A stretch of 64,000 nucleotides of DNA from contig NC_064773.1 in the NCBI RefSeq assembly GCF_011397635.1, positions 27,565,449-27,629,448 of the forward strand, read 5' to 3'. The notes below the pieces were generated by a model that saw only the letters and a list, made by a program, of their open reading frames with translations, had not been told where the DNA came from and made no database searches. The stretch's first letter is position 1, and each line of letters begins with the position of its first letter. The translations under genes were made by a program, and so were the position numbers. Shown piece after piece: positions 1 through 10,833 of this stretch. This DNA comes from Epinephelus fuscoguttatus (taxonomy: Eukaryota; Chordata; Actinopteri; Perciformes; Serranidae).

Positions 1-1624
1 TTGGGACAGACTTGACAACGGCCCTTAGACTGCGCATTGGATGTTATTCTCTGGGAACAAAAACATTATCCAAACATGATCCAGTTTAGAAAAGGGTGTA
101 AAGAAATAATTTTCATGTAGGGATGAAAAAAGGCGTGGATAATCAGCAGCTGTGATTTATGTTGAGCTGAGTATGTATGTATGTATGTATGTATGTATGT
201 ATATAGATATATGAATATATTTTCATGTTGGTACATGAACAGTTCATGATATTTCTATGACATGCATTTAAGGAAGTCAGTTAATATACTGGCATAACAC
301 TACGTTGGATATCTAAAGGAAAGTTAAAGATTATTAATTAGTGAATAAAAGGGATAGGATTAAATAAGTTAACTACTGTTTTGTAATATTTGTCATGTTC
401 GAAATAAAGATATCAATCAAAAGAAATGACGGCGCAAACTACTCACCTGTATCCATCAGCTGCAGTATTTTTAGCCCCGGTAAACAGGTAATCGTTTTCC
501 GAATTGGAAGGTTTGCAGACTTCACCAGCTTCTCGTTCTTTAGTTTACTGGTGGAACTCCACCAGCCGGTGATGCATTGTGGAATTTATACTTGGCCAAA
601 TACTGCTCAGGTGTGGTCTTACCATAAGTGTGGATAAAGTACAAATCAAGCGCACTGCACTTTTGGTCGTCGTAGAAATGGGATACACTTGCGCACTTAC
701 ACTAAGCACATGGACGCGCACGTCAAGTGTCCAAGTGCATAAGTGTGATCAAGCACGCATAATGGGACAGGCCCTTTATTGGCATTCAATAACAAGAACA
801 CATAAGATGACAGAATACAGTACAACAGCTAACAAAGCTTTTTTTTTGCTTCTTATCATTGAATAATGAGGAAATAGTATAGGTTCCTTATGCGGAAGAG
901 TCTTTGTAAATTCTTTGGGAGTGGGCAGAAAATCTCAAAGAACATTAGCGTTGCTCTGAATCAGGATCTGTAATTGATGGAGGACACTGAAACTTAAATA
1001 ATAATTCAAAAAGCATGTGGAAATGCATGTGAAGGATCTAGTAAAACAAAATCACACTGCAGTAAGAGCCAAAGACAAAAAACATATTGACAAAACTCTG
1101 ACTTCAGTAAACAACGGGCCTTTAGTAAACACCATACTGGCCTTTCGTACACGAGCATGGTGTGTCCTAACCTTGTTTGTGAACCCACTCTTGCGAAACC
1201 TCGCTCTGTTCATCTTATCAGTTAGTATTGATCCACGTGCTCACGATGACGGCAGCATCCTCCTTTGTAATAATATGTAATGCTTTTCAAGCTCAAGGTT
1301 TTGACCTTGACTTCAGAGGCAGGGGAGGACACTCAGATGGTCCGAAGAGGTTTCATATTTAAAAAGCACAGATTGAAATGACTTCAGTTTCTGTTTGACT
1401 AAAAGACAGTTCAGTCTGCTTTTTTCCCCACCACGTGTCTACTAGGAAAACACCACTCATGGTGTTATTTGAGAGCACACAGCCTTTGCTTTTGTCCAAA
1501 TATCTGAGTCACCTGTACAAAGACGTCATTGGCCACCAAGCATGTGGGACAGACGGCTCATTTAGCAAGCCATCACATTTACAGAATAATTTTCTTGTTT
1601 GCACCATGATGAACGCTCGCCTAC
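1..1624. other. No gene seen
   Basis: AT-rich with one microsatellite. Open frames of 60-95 codons have no recognisable domain and look like chance. Confidence 0.5.
171..201. repeat. (GTAT)n microsatellite
   Basis: About eight uninterrupted GTAT units. Confidence 0.95.
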
Positions 1625-2143
1625 TTAAAGAGAAGCTTCAATCCCAAATCTAAAATACATATTTTTCCCCTTACTTGTGCTATGTATCAGTTTGGATTGT
1701 TGCCAAAGAAATACATTTGAAAAACTCAACAGCAATGTCTCTTTCTAAAAATCATGACATGGTTACTCAAGATAATCCACAGTCCTTGTTGTGAGCAGTT
1801 TAATGTAGGAACTATTTTCTTTTTATCAAACTACACCCTTCATCTGTATCACTGAACAGAGGGAAGCATGCATCTACTCATGGACAGAAGACTTGTGCTT
1901 GTGATAGTATGAGATGTAAACATTAATGGTGTCCTCTGCTGAACTGTAACGTCAGCTAGCTCAGCTGAGCTAGCAGTATTGAACTAAGGTGCACGCTTCC
2001 TTCTGTGCAGTGATACAGTTGGTGGGTAATACGGCAGAAAGAAAGTTCCTCCATGAAACTGCTCAAAACAAAGTCTTTCAGTTTTTCAGTTTTTCAAATG
2101 CATATTTGGCACCTTGAGCACCACTGTCTAGTTCCATTATTGT

Positions 2144-2184
2144 AGAGAAGGCAGACATCTCTACGGCTGATATCTCCAACACTC
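2144..2184 (+). repeat. Left half of a 41-bp direct duplication flanking the nested transposon
   Basis: Runs from AGAGAAGGCAGACATC to CAACACTC; identical to 2877-2917 except one base (GATATC versus GAAATC). Confidence 0.85.
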
Positions 2185-2186
2185 AG

Positions 2187-2873
2187 AAGCCCTTTTTAGA
2201 TAGGAATTGTGCAAATTTGCAGGAAAGCCCAATCAGTCTTTTTTCAGCATTGGCAGTATAAAAACAAAATCGGGGAGTGCAGAAAAATGCCGCTTACCTA
2301 CTTTTGTTTATACAGAATGCACCTTTTCCGGGGCAATGGGGGTCGTGAGCAAGTAACAAAACATGTAGCTCAGCGTGTGACATAAACAGTGACGTGGGAG
2401 GGAAGCTGCGACTGGTCAGGCGGCGATTCTCTTGTAAATCGGCCCGTTCTTCACCGTTCCTGCCATAAGACGGTTAATGGCCTCTTTGTTTGCGAGGACA
2501 AGGACGGCGCGCAATTCCTTGTCTCCCTAGTTGCTCATCTTTAAGGTGTCTGTCAGGTTTGTGTTTCCCTCTTGCTACTAGCTGCTCGCTAACTCCTGCA
2601 ATCAGCTGTTTCCTGTTTATCCACCGCCAGTGGCTCACATGTGCGGCGTCATCAACAGCTCCTCCCACAAGTCTTCAACAGCCACTCCCGTTGCGGAAGG
2701 CAACCTCGGTCTGTTTAAACTAAAAGGGTTCCGCCAATATGACTACCCTTCGAGGCGGAAAATTGGGCACCTCGAATCAAATCGCCAATCTGGCTCTGTG
2801 TGTCTAAACACTCGCAGCTTGCCGGCAAAACGGCCCAACATTCGCAGAAAATCTGGCAGTGTAAAAGGGGCTT
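2187..2873 (-). mobile_element. Non-autonomous DNA transposon with Myb/SANT exon relic (family MY1, copy 1), nested in FB copy A
   Basis: About 687 bp, matching 13607-14296 over its full length. Terminal AGCCCTTTTTAGA and the complement of AAAAGGGGCTT form short imperfect inverted repeats. On the minus strand it retains the Myb/SANT-like frame described at 13713-13979, but the tryptophan codon in MSNW is TAG here and a second stop follows MAGTVKNGPIYKRIAA, so it is non-coding. The borders are unusual: a 41-bp host sequence is repeated on both sides (2144-2184 and 2877-2917). Confidence 0.75.
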
Positions 2874-2876
2874 TAC

Positions 2877-2917
2877 AGAGAAGGCAGACATCTCTACGGC
2901 TGAAATCTCCAACACTC
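2877..2917 (+). repeat. Right half of the 41-bp direct duplication
   Basis: Same sequence as 2144-2184; the fold-back host continues from here to its right end. Confidence 0.85.
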
Positions 2918-3012
2918 TGCAACTCACACCAAAACTATCTAGACTGATAAACAGCACCACAAGTAATAGGAAATATATGTATTTTTGATTTTAGGGTGAA
3001 CTCTCCCTTTAA

Positions 3013-4844
3013 GTAGACCGTGACTGTGTCCTGAATTGCCTTTTTAGGACAAATAAAGTCGTCTGAATCTGTAGAGAACATTGTACATTTTTAAGTTTAT
3101 ATGTGAAGCATAGATGTGTTAAATACACAGAACTAATTTGACTGCTTGTTTAAAGACATCAGATGACTGTCATCATGACATGTCTCCACCCAAGTTGACA
3201 TTTGTACAACCTGTAAACAAAGCATACCCTGTTGTATGAAGTGTCCGCCTCTATAAAGATAAAGTTTCACATTTTGTGGGCCCAAAAATTCAAAACTCAA
3301 CTCAGCAAATGAACTGCCGGGACCCTTTCTACAATCTCTAGCAGGTCAAATTAAGTGCAGCAGAAGCTGAATGGCATCTTTTCACATTATGTAAGCCCGA
3401 ATACATAATTTAGGTCAATTTAATTATACAAAATGGGTCATAAGCATGCACTGTTCTCTGACAGATTTAATTCCTCTCTGATCAGGACAGAGACAGTGCG
3501 GGACTCCTCACTGAGTCTGAAACTGATGTACTGTTGTATCAGTGGCCATGAAACTGTCATGCTCTGATTATTCAGAGGCCCGGTGTCGTTATGACACGCC
3601 GTCATTTTGGAAGAGACTAGAGACTGTGATGACATCACTTCCCCCCTCCTCATCTTTCCTAAGGATTGCGTATTGTTAAGACTTTATAGACTGCAATTGT
3701 ACTCATCAATATAGACTGATATTGGATCCTGTTGGGCCATGTTAAAGGCAAAAACAGGCCTTATATTCGCCAAGTTTGGGCTGCCAGTCATTCCTCATAG
3801 ATGACGAGGGATTTTATGATTCTTTTTGGTTAAACTCTGAAGAAAATGTGCAAGTTCAGTGTGGTCTGTTCAGTTTTTACAAACCCTGCTGTTAATAGCA
3901 ATCACAACTTGTAAAAAGTTATGGATCCTGAGCTAAGTGCTCAAGCAGCTATGTCGGCAAACATCCCTCTGTGTTTATAGGATCTTCAGCAAGACTCTAA
4001 AATCCTGGAGCTGACCTCTGACCTCAGACCACCACGTGGCGGGCGAGAAAAAAAAAAGGGACTTTCCCTGCGAGGATTAACAGTGTTTCTTATATTAAAG
4101 AACTTTGCATATGTATGCTTTGTTAACATACAAGTGTCCTCAGTGGACATTCCACATCACTGCATTATGCAATTCCATAGGTAAAAATAGGCAGCGCCTT
4201 ATGTTTTACATCATGCCACCTTCTCAGATTTCTATTGAATGTGTTGACAGCGTTTTGGAAAACTGCCAACTGGTTCTCCCCTTTGTGGCACAGCGTCACT
4301 GTGTCTTTGTGTGAGTGACATCCTTTGAAAATGCCTCGGCATCTGGCTCACAGCTCATTTTGCTCAATCGCTCTCTAAGTTACATCAGCCAGCACCAGCA
4401 GCACTTCCACCCCCAGCTGCTCAACAGGGCCTGACCTACATGTCGTTCAGGTCTCCTAACAGCCAATGAGGAGCAAGAATCCACAACCAAGCTCCGCCCC
4501 ACTGACAGGTGTTCAAGCCTGTGCTGGTATTTTCCTCACCTGCAGCTTTGAGAAGTTACTGAGGAGTCTTGAGTTGGGTGTTTTAACTTAGTTTGTTAGA
4601 GTGTACAGGTGCAACATTAAATGGACACTCCACCAATTTTACACATGAAGTTCCAAAGATACTTTTGTTTGCGTGCAAAAACAATGCTGTAATTTGCAAA
4701 GAATTAACTGCAATACGCAAAACTTACAGGTAAAAAATTGTAGATAGAGACGCAACAACTTCCAACAAATTTGTTTTAACTAATACATACAAATTATAGA
4801 AAGTATCAATGATTTGGTGAAGAGAGCATTATGACTTATTAAGG
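3013..4844. other. No gene seen
   Basis: Non-repetitive-looking intergenic sequence; no splice-supported exon found. Confidence 0.5.
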
Positions 4845-4962
4845 ACTCAAAGCTCAAAGTTTAGGATTTGGGACTTGACTTAGGACTTGCCTGTCTTTAC
4901 ATGAGACTTGAGTGCAAAGACTTAAGACTCAGTCACTAATGACTTGGTCCCACCTCTGGTAA
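4845..4962. mobile_element. GACTTG-rich MITE end fragment
   Basis: Repeated GGACTTG/GAGACTTG words ending in GACTTGGTCCCACCTCTG, an end I recognise from widespread fish hAT-like MITEs (terminal CAGAGGTGGGACC on the other strand). Only one end is seen. Confidence 0.5.
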
Positions 4963-5009
4963 TTAAAATACTAAATGGCTGGAGTGACCCTTAAAACTAG
5001 AGGTCTTAC

Positions 5010-5830
5010 AGGGGAACTAATGTTTTTTTCAACCTGTTTTCAACCTATTTTCTGATCTACTTTTGTCTAAATGAGTGATAGGATGTTCATTATTTGACAT
5101 TTCTCCAGTATGAAGCTAGGGCTGACCTGCCTGCAGCCTGTGAGCGTGTGCTATATTACATAATAGGGCACTTAGACAGCATCAAATGTCAAAATACGTC
5201 CACTAAAAGTGCATTTTTTTCCACACAGATAGGCTCGGATTGTTAGTATAATTATCCGACAACATAACGGAAAGGAGAAATGAAAGTCTGTGTTAAACTT
5301 CAGCTGGGTTTGGACATGTTCCTCTGCCTGTTGCTGCTCCCTCTCACTCCTCGTACGCTCTTCAGTTTCAATGAGCTCTGTGTCCGTGTACGTCTGTGTA
5401 TTCCGTGTTCAAATAAATACGGGCAGTCATCAAATTCAAATGGCTCATCCAGATCTAGTTGGTCAAAATTGGGTAAAAATTCAGCCATGACTACTCCAAA
5501 CAGAGTAACTCCTCGCGTTTGTAAGGTCACTTTAGCGGTAACTTCCTGCAATAACTCAAATCTTGCGAGATGTGAGATTTCAGAGCCAGAATTTCATTCT
5601 CTGAGTGAGTGTTTCGACTTGCCACAACAAACATGTTTGAATTTTTACCCGATTTTGACCAACTGGATCTTTTGGTGGATGTATTTTGACGTTGTCTGAG
5701 TGCCCTATTATTTAATAGAGAGCTGCAGGCAGGTCAGCCCACACTTTGTACTGGAGAAATGTCAAATAAAAAGTAGAGACAAAAGTAGATCGGAAAATAG
5801 GGCCCATGTTGAAAAAAAATTAGTTCCCCT
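5010..5830. mobile_element. Long-inverted-repeat DNA transposon carrying mirrored coding starts
   Basis: Starts AGGGGAACTAAT and ends with its complement; about 190 bp of the left arm (5010-5210) pairs with the right arm (5645-5830), including the TTTGACATTTCTCCAGTA block. Right flank is TTAA (5831-5834), left flank TTAC, compatible with a TTAA target and one mutation. An inner inverted repeat encodes the same peptide start on both strands: MAEFLPNFDQLDLDEP on minus (5300-5486) and MFEFLPDFDQLDLLVDVF on plus (5632-5687). The minus frame continues to PYLFEHG, then has no known domain. No transposase is visible. Confidence 0.75.
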
Positions 5831-5834
5831 TTAA

Positions 5835-7538
5835 TAATGCAAATTTACTGATTTCTATTTAAACTTTAATCAACTTAATTACACCTTAATTACTCCGTAC
5901 TCCTTTTTAAAATGTGTAGTTGCAGCCAAGCAGTGTGACTATAAAGTTTCTTCAACAAGTGACATTCTTCTTGTTTTTTTTTCCATCCCTATCTAAGCAC
6001 ATTTCTGTAAGAAAAACAATGCGTGTGAAGGAATGCAGCCTTTAGTTAAGCGAGTGTGCACCTCAAAGCTTGAAATTAACCACAGTCACCATTAAACACA
6101 CCCACTTGGTTATTCTTAAAACTGGATTCTTTTCAGAGCTATCTGACAAAGGCATAGGTGGAGCTTCATTAAGGGAAGACATCACCAGATCACTTCTTCT
6201 TATGCAACTAAGGTGCAGAGAGAACAGAGCTGGTTTGAGAGTGTACATTCACTTTCAATGTATGGCAACCGGGTATTTTTAGCAGTCAGAAAGGCGATGA
6301 TAGAATCTGAACTCACAACTTAAATATGCCTAAGCCAAGATATTCTCCTGGCTGAATGTATTCTTTGTTTCCAGTAGCTTTGCTGTATGTGGCTGGGATT
6401 ATGGAGTGTCGCTTCAAATGCTCAACTTAAACTGGGTTAAGAGGATGAACATAAAAGTATTACAGCAAAGAAAGTGACAACAATGTGTATCAAAAGTATC
6501 CAAGCAAAGGCACATCCTAGAAAATCCCTCTAAAGACCTAAATGATACTGCTCTGTGTTGCTTTTAGATCCGTTTCACTCTCACAGTCTTTACCAGGTAC
6601 AGAGTCAGAGAGACTACACAACACATCAGTTTAAGAGATAAGAATGAGACCAGATATAAGAAAGAAAAACTGGTTTCTGCTCAAGAGAGCCTATAGGCAG
6701 GTTTTTGGAGATTAAATCAAGTTAAAACAATTTCAAAAATTTTGTACAGAACTCTCAAGCAGAGCCTGGCAGCAGTTTGAGCCTGTGATTTGCAGTCATA
6801 ACATATTTATTGGTTCTCAGTGAGACCTGCAGGCCACACTCGGCATGCTCCTGTGTCCTGTTACATAAACCCATGCCCTACATTACACCATTATCCATAT
6901 TCCTCCTCTGCTCATCCCTGCAAAACTACTTTATCTCCATGACTTAGAGGCTGCATGCACACTGGGAACAGGAACAAAGCAGTCTAAATGATGCAAAGTG
7001 GAAACAATACCAGTCGCCTTTGTGTTTTCTGTCACTAGGAGCGAAAAGGCAGCACAACACAACATACAACGTGTAGTTTGACTCCATATGATCAACTGGT
7101 GACTGCAGGAGATGTGTGTATTTCCGAGTGAAATCAGACACTAAGTGATCAGCGTGCAGCAGACTACAGCTAATTCTCTTGTATAAATAAAGCCGCGTGT
7201 TTGGCGCTTTACGCGGCTTTATATTGACTTCAGGCAACACCCTGCAGGAAGCGCTCTGCACACCGCTACTGTTGCTCCTTCCCTTTAACGCCTTACTTTG
7301 TGAATGGATCAAGAAAAAGAATTCACAGTAGAAAATAAAGTTTAAAAAGCATTAAACTCACGCACAAACACGCCTCATTTTATTGCCTAACTAGGCTATA
7401 AAATCCTCTTTATTCCAGTAAAACCAGTAATAAATCAGAATTAAACTACAGCAATCAAAGATGTTGGTGGGAATAAACCAGCAGCTGCAGGGTAGGTTAA
7501 AAAAAAAGTAAGGATATGAAAATGTATGGTGGGCTTAC
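5835..7538. other. No gene seen
   Basis: The 122-codon frame 6944-7312 (-) contains no recognised domain and has biased composition. If the candidate exon at 7539-7662 is real, this would be its downstream intron, but no partner exon was identified. Confidence 0.4.
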
Positions 7539-7662
7539 CTAATGTTTCAGTGTGGCGGACAGCTGTAGCAGGCGGAGGAGGAGGCGCACTAGTGGAGACA
7601 AGAGTTGGAGACCCTTCCCATTTAACAAGCAAGGAGACTGAGTGGAAATTTCCATCTGCCAT
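7539..7662 (-). CDS. Candidate unrecognised coding first exon
   Basis: On the minus strand an ATG at 7662 opens MADGNFHSVSLLVKWEGS, then a Pro-rich stretch APPPPPATAVRHTETL. The frame reaches ATTAG|GTAAGC, a near-consensus splice donor with the last exon base at 7539. The segment is more GC-rich than its surroundings. I recognise no family and could not find a downstream partner exon within the window. It could be a lineage-specific gene, a 5' UTR exon or chance. Confidence 0.25.
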
Positions 7663-8149
7663 GTGATGATGGCAACTCCTGAAGCGTCATGTTACACTGC
7701 TGGGGGGTTTCTTGCATATTCTGTCATTCACCTCCCTCCAGCTACTCATTTGGCAACACACTGAGCGCACGAGCCGGGAAAAAACATCTTAAAGTGACGA
7801 TTTGAGTGCATTCATTCGGGTTTAATTGTTCCCATTCCCTCATCTTAAATACACTATCTTAGGATATAATCATCGGTATGCGCGTGTATACAGGCTGGAG
7901 GATGTTTGTGCAATGTTTGAGATAAAAAGATTTGGTTTATTTAATGATTTGGCCGGTTTACTGAGTGGGATCCTTTGTTTACATTCCGCCTGGCCACGTT
8001 GTCGCTCCACACTGCTCTTTATGCGTGAAAGGGAAAGTGGGGAGGGAAAACGGGAGGAAATGAAGAGGTGGAATTTGGGTTACATCCTGCACTGCATAAT
8101 TTTACTAGTATTGTGGTACAATCATGATGCAACTTGATATTTCTACTCA

Positions 8150-8250
8150 GTGGTGGAAAAAGTCCTCAGATCTTTTACTTAGCCTAAGTAAAAGAAGCAG
8201 TGCCACAAGGTAATCCTCTAAGTAAAAGGCATGTATTTAAAAAAGTCTAC
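8150..8250. mobile_element. AAGTA/TACTT-rich fish MITE fragment
   Basis: CAGTGGTGGAAAAAGTCCTCAGA followed by repeats of ACTTAGCCTAAGTAAAAG, the known end of an abundant fish MITE. It is interrupted at 8251 by the fold-back element; related words reappear at 9433-9485. Confidence 0.55.
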
Positions 8251-8537
8251 TTAAAGGGGCAGTCCATCTACAAATAAAAGATACATATTTTTCCTTCTAC
8301 CTGCATTGCTATTTATCAGTGTAGATTGCTTTGGTGTGAGTTCCCAAGTGTTGGAGATACAGGGCATAGAGATGTCTGCCTTCTCTCCAGTATAATGGAA
8401 GAAATTCAATCTAAAAACTCAACAGTAATGTCTCTTTCCAGAAATAATGTCCCAGCAACTGAATCACTGCACAGAAGAAGCATGCATCTACTGTAGTCTC
8501 ATGTAGCACCACTGAGCTAGCTAATGTTACAGCTCAG

Positions 8538-8617
8538 TCGAGGAGGATGCCATTAATGTTTACATCTCGTGTCACAAGCATGAGCCTCTCGTCCATGAGT
8601 AGATGCATGCTTCCTTC
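8538..8617 (+). repeat. Left copy of an approximately 80-bp direct duplication
   Basis: Contains GAGGATGCCATTAATG, CCTCTCGTCCATGAGTAGA and GCATGCTTCCTT, repeated in the same orientation at 9287-9371 with small indels. Confidence 0.75.
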
Positions 8618-9286
8618 AATAGGTGGATTTATGCTTGTGCGTCAGCTCTATGCAGAGCCCATGCTATGCTATGTAGCCTACTCACGTGGCTTACACCATT
8701 GTGAGCATTTATATTTATGTGTCTTTGTCACTTTGCAGTTACACCTTCAAAACACTAGTCGGCGGCAGGGTTTCTGTGAAGTGCTTTAAAGTTGTGATGA
8801 TTCAAAACACACATTAAACATGGCTTAATAGCAACAATTTCAAACACAAGTACAAAAAAAGGCTTCACTATAAATCACAGGATTCTAAGACAAAGCAATT
8901 TTCTTTCGGGGGACACATTTTCCCCACAAATACAACATGCTAATGTTTTTAGCACAAGCCTAAGCCATTTTACATTGTACAAATTAGCTTAGCAGCTAGC
9001 AGACATTTCCTCTACTCATATAATACCAGGGACAACAGCAACATTTAACAAAGGTAGCGTTACAAAATTCCAGTCAATTACAACTCACAAGGTCCACCGA
9101 CATTATATTAGACAACAACATTTATGGAAATTTTAGGGAAATGGTTTCAGCTTACAGAAATAGCCAGGAGGTCTGTGTGGCGTTGTCACGTCTGTGATGT
9201 GTTGTTACATTTCTGGGGAGGTGCACGTCAGGTTATGGTGTAGGCTATGGCGTTGATTTGACCCAGAAGTATAAATCCTGCTTCAG
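8618..9286. mobile_element. Insertion with GGATTTAT inverted ends inside FB copy B
   Basis: Left edge reads GGATTTATGCTTGTGCGTCAG and the right edge is complementary to GGATTTATACTTCTGGGTCA, giving an imperfect terminal inverted repeat. The interior is AT-rich with no coding frame. Flanked by roughly 80 bp of duplicated host sequence (8538-8617 and 9287-9371). Superfamily unknown. Confidence 0.5.
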
Positions 9287-9371
9287 TCTCGGAGGATGCC
9301 ATTAATGTTCATGACATCTCGTGCTGTCACAAACACAAGCCTCTCGTCCATGAGTAGACGCATGCTTCCTT
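9287..9371 (+). repeat. Right copy of the approximately 80-bp direct duplication
   Basis: Same order of words as 8538-8617, slightly longer because of small insertions (ATGA, CTG, AAACA). Confidence 0.75.
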
Positions 9372-10014
9372 TTATGAGGTGAGACAGTTAGTTTGGTAAG
9401 ACATTAGTTTTTGATATCTGGTCCATCTTGTTGCCTGTACTTCAGTACTTTGACCTGAGCAAAATGTCCAAAATTTAGTACTTGAAGGGAGTAGGTCTGT
9501 TTTTCAGATTCCCTCCGAATTCCTGAATCAAAAGCAGGCAGCTGTCAGCACTGTAACTCCGAATCTGCCAGATATCTGATTTGTGTTTCTCCTTTTTTCC
9601 TTTGTGCCCTTTTTTCCTGCGCTCCACTCTCCAGAGTTCACCTGTCGATCAAACAGTGTATGAGCTACTGTGATTTTTTCTTTGATTTTCTTTAGTTATT
9701 CTTCTGTTTACTCCAGACAAACAGCATCAATTTCTCTGTGCTGGTATTTTTTTTCCCCACAAAAGAACTACCAGACTTCATTCAGAAAACAAGCTTTTAT
9801 ATTATTTTTGTGTAATGCCAAACATTTGGCCAGTCTCACATGGTACTGGAAGAACTGTATGTCAAACTAATATGTATAAAAATAATAAATATCTCCCATA
9901 TACGGCACAAATCCAAAAGAAACACTGTAACATAATTCTATAAACTTTCAAATTATGTGCAAAACCTCAAACATATGACCCACAGAGGAAAGAAAACAAA
10001 TGCTACAAGCCTAA

Positions 10015-10830
10015 AGGCCCTGACACACCAAGCCGACGGTCGGCCGTCGACCAAAGTCGGGCTGTCGGTGAGTGTCTGTCGGCTTAGTTTTTGCGGTGTG
10101 TCCCGCACCGTCAGCACTTCAGCGTCGGCGGCTTTTCAGCCGATTGAGCATGTTGAATCGGCAGCGGAGCTAGTCGGTGAAAGAGATCACTCTGATTGGC
10201 TGTTTAGGTTTTATTCCCTCGCCCCTGTAGCAAGTGAATCTGCCTGTAGTGAAACCGGGGCTGGCCGGTGCTTCCTCCTCAGGCTCCACTTCACTCAGCT
10301 GCCCACAGATCAGCTGCTTCTTCTCACTTTAACCTGAATAACAAACCGGAGCTAGCTGTAAGCGGCCTGCGTTAGCCGCAGCATGACGGAGGGACGCGCA
10401 GCCAGTTAACCTCCACTAGTCTCTGAGCTAGCCCTGGCTCTCCGTTTGGATCCAACCGGAGCACCGAGACCTGGTTTGTTATTCAGGTTAAAGCGGGAAG
10501 AAGCAGCGGGTTTGTCGGGCAGCTGAGTGAAGCTGAGTGAAGTGGAGCCTGCGGAGGACACACCTGGACTGTCTGAATGTAATAGTCCGTGGAGGTGCTG
10601 CGGTGCTCGGCTGCACAGATAGGAAACCCCTCGACTGACAGGATGTACCACTCTGTCACTCCGCTCTCTCTCACACAGGCGCAGAACGTACGTGCCACTT
10701 GGCTGTCGGATGTAGTCCATGTAGTGTATACAAATGCAACTGACACGGCGACGTGACGCAACGTAGACGACGCAACAGTTGGCTTTCGTCACCGCTATTT
10801 CTTTGACGTCGGTTTGGTGTGTCTGCACCT
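10015..10830. mobile_element. TWA-flanked PIF/Harbinger-like MITE (family HB, copy 1)
   Basis: Terminal repeats AGGCCCTGACACACCAAGCC and AGGTGCAGACACACCAAACC (right end, complement). A 3-bp TAA sits at both borders (10012-10014, 10831-10833), as PIF/Harbinger insertions make. An internal fold-back pairs 10262-10345 with 10466-10556 (CACTTCACTCAGCTG, TAACCTGAATAACAAACC and complements). Open frames such as 9957-10337 recur in the other copies only because the DNA is repeated. No transposase. Confidence 0.8.
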
Positions 10831-10833
10831 TAA

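Larger units (their letters stand above)
1625..3012. mobile_element. TTAA-flanked fold-back DNA transposon (family FB, copy A), with a nested insertion
   Basis: Ends are inverted: left (1629 on) resembles AAAG..CCCAAATC..AAAATACATATTTTT and the right end (2965-3010) is its complement, ending CTCTCCCTTT. TTAA lies at both borders (1625-1628, 3009-3012). Near the middle is a perfect 20-bp palindrome, GCTAGCTCAGCTGAGCTAGC (1955-1974). Copy B at 8251 shares the ends and the internal segment around 1861-1950. The family looks like an abundant percomorph repeat; TTAA targets are typical of piggyBac and Kolobok, but no transposase is present. A second transposon is nested at 2187-2873. Confidence 0.75.
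8251..9400. mobile_element. Fold-back DNA transposon (family FB, copy B), right part truncated, with a nested insertion
   Basis: Begins TTAAAGGGGCAGTCC with the same terminal domain as FB copy A in inverse orientation (ATACATATTTTTCC, GGTGTGAG, TGGAGATA, AGATGTCTGCCTTCTCT). It continues into the shared GAAGCATGCATCTACT segment. Near 8618 another sequence interrupts it, after which the host segment starts again at 9287. The expected right terminus after 9400 is missing. Confidence 0.65.

Noticed and set aside
171..201. Tandem repeats considered as CRISPR or satellite arrays (also 14486-14550, 30649-30725)
   Set aside because: Simple microsatellites with no spacers and no array structure.
9957..10337. 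Similar open frames in three places (9957-10337, 39106-39366, 48177-48512) that look like a protein family
   Set aside because: They are the same segment of one MITE family; similarity is at DNA level and the frames have no transposase or domain features.
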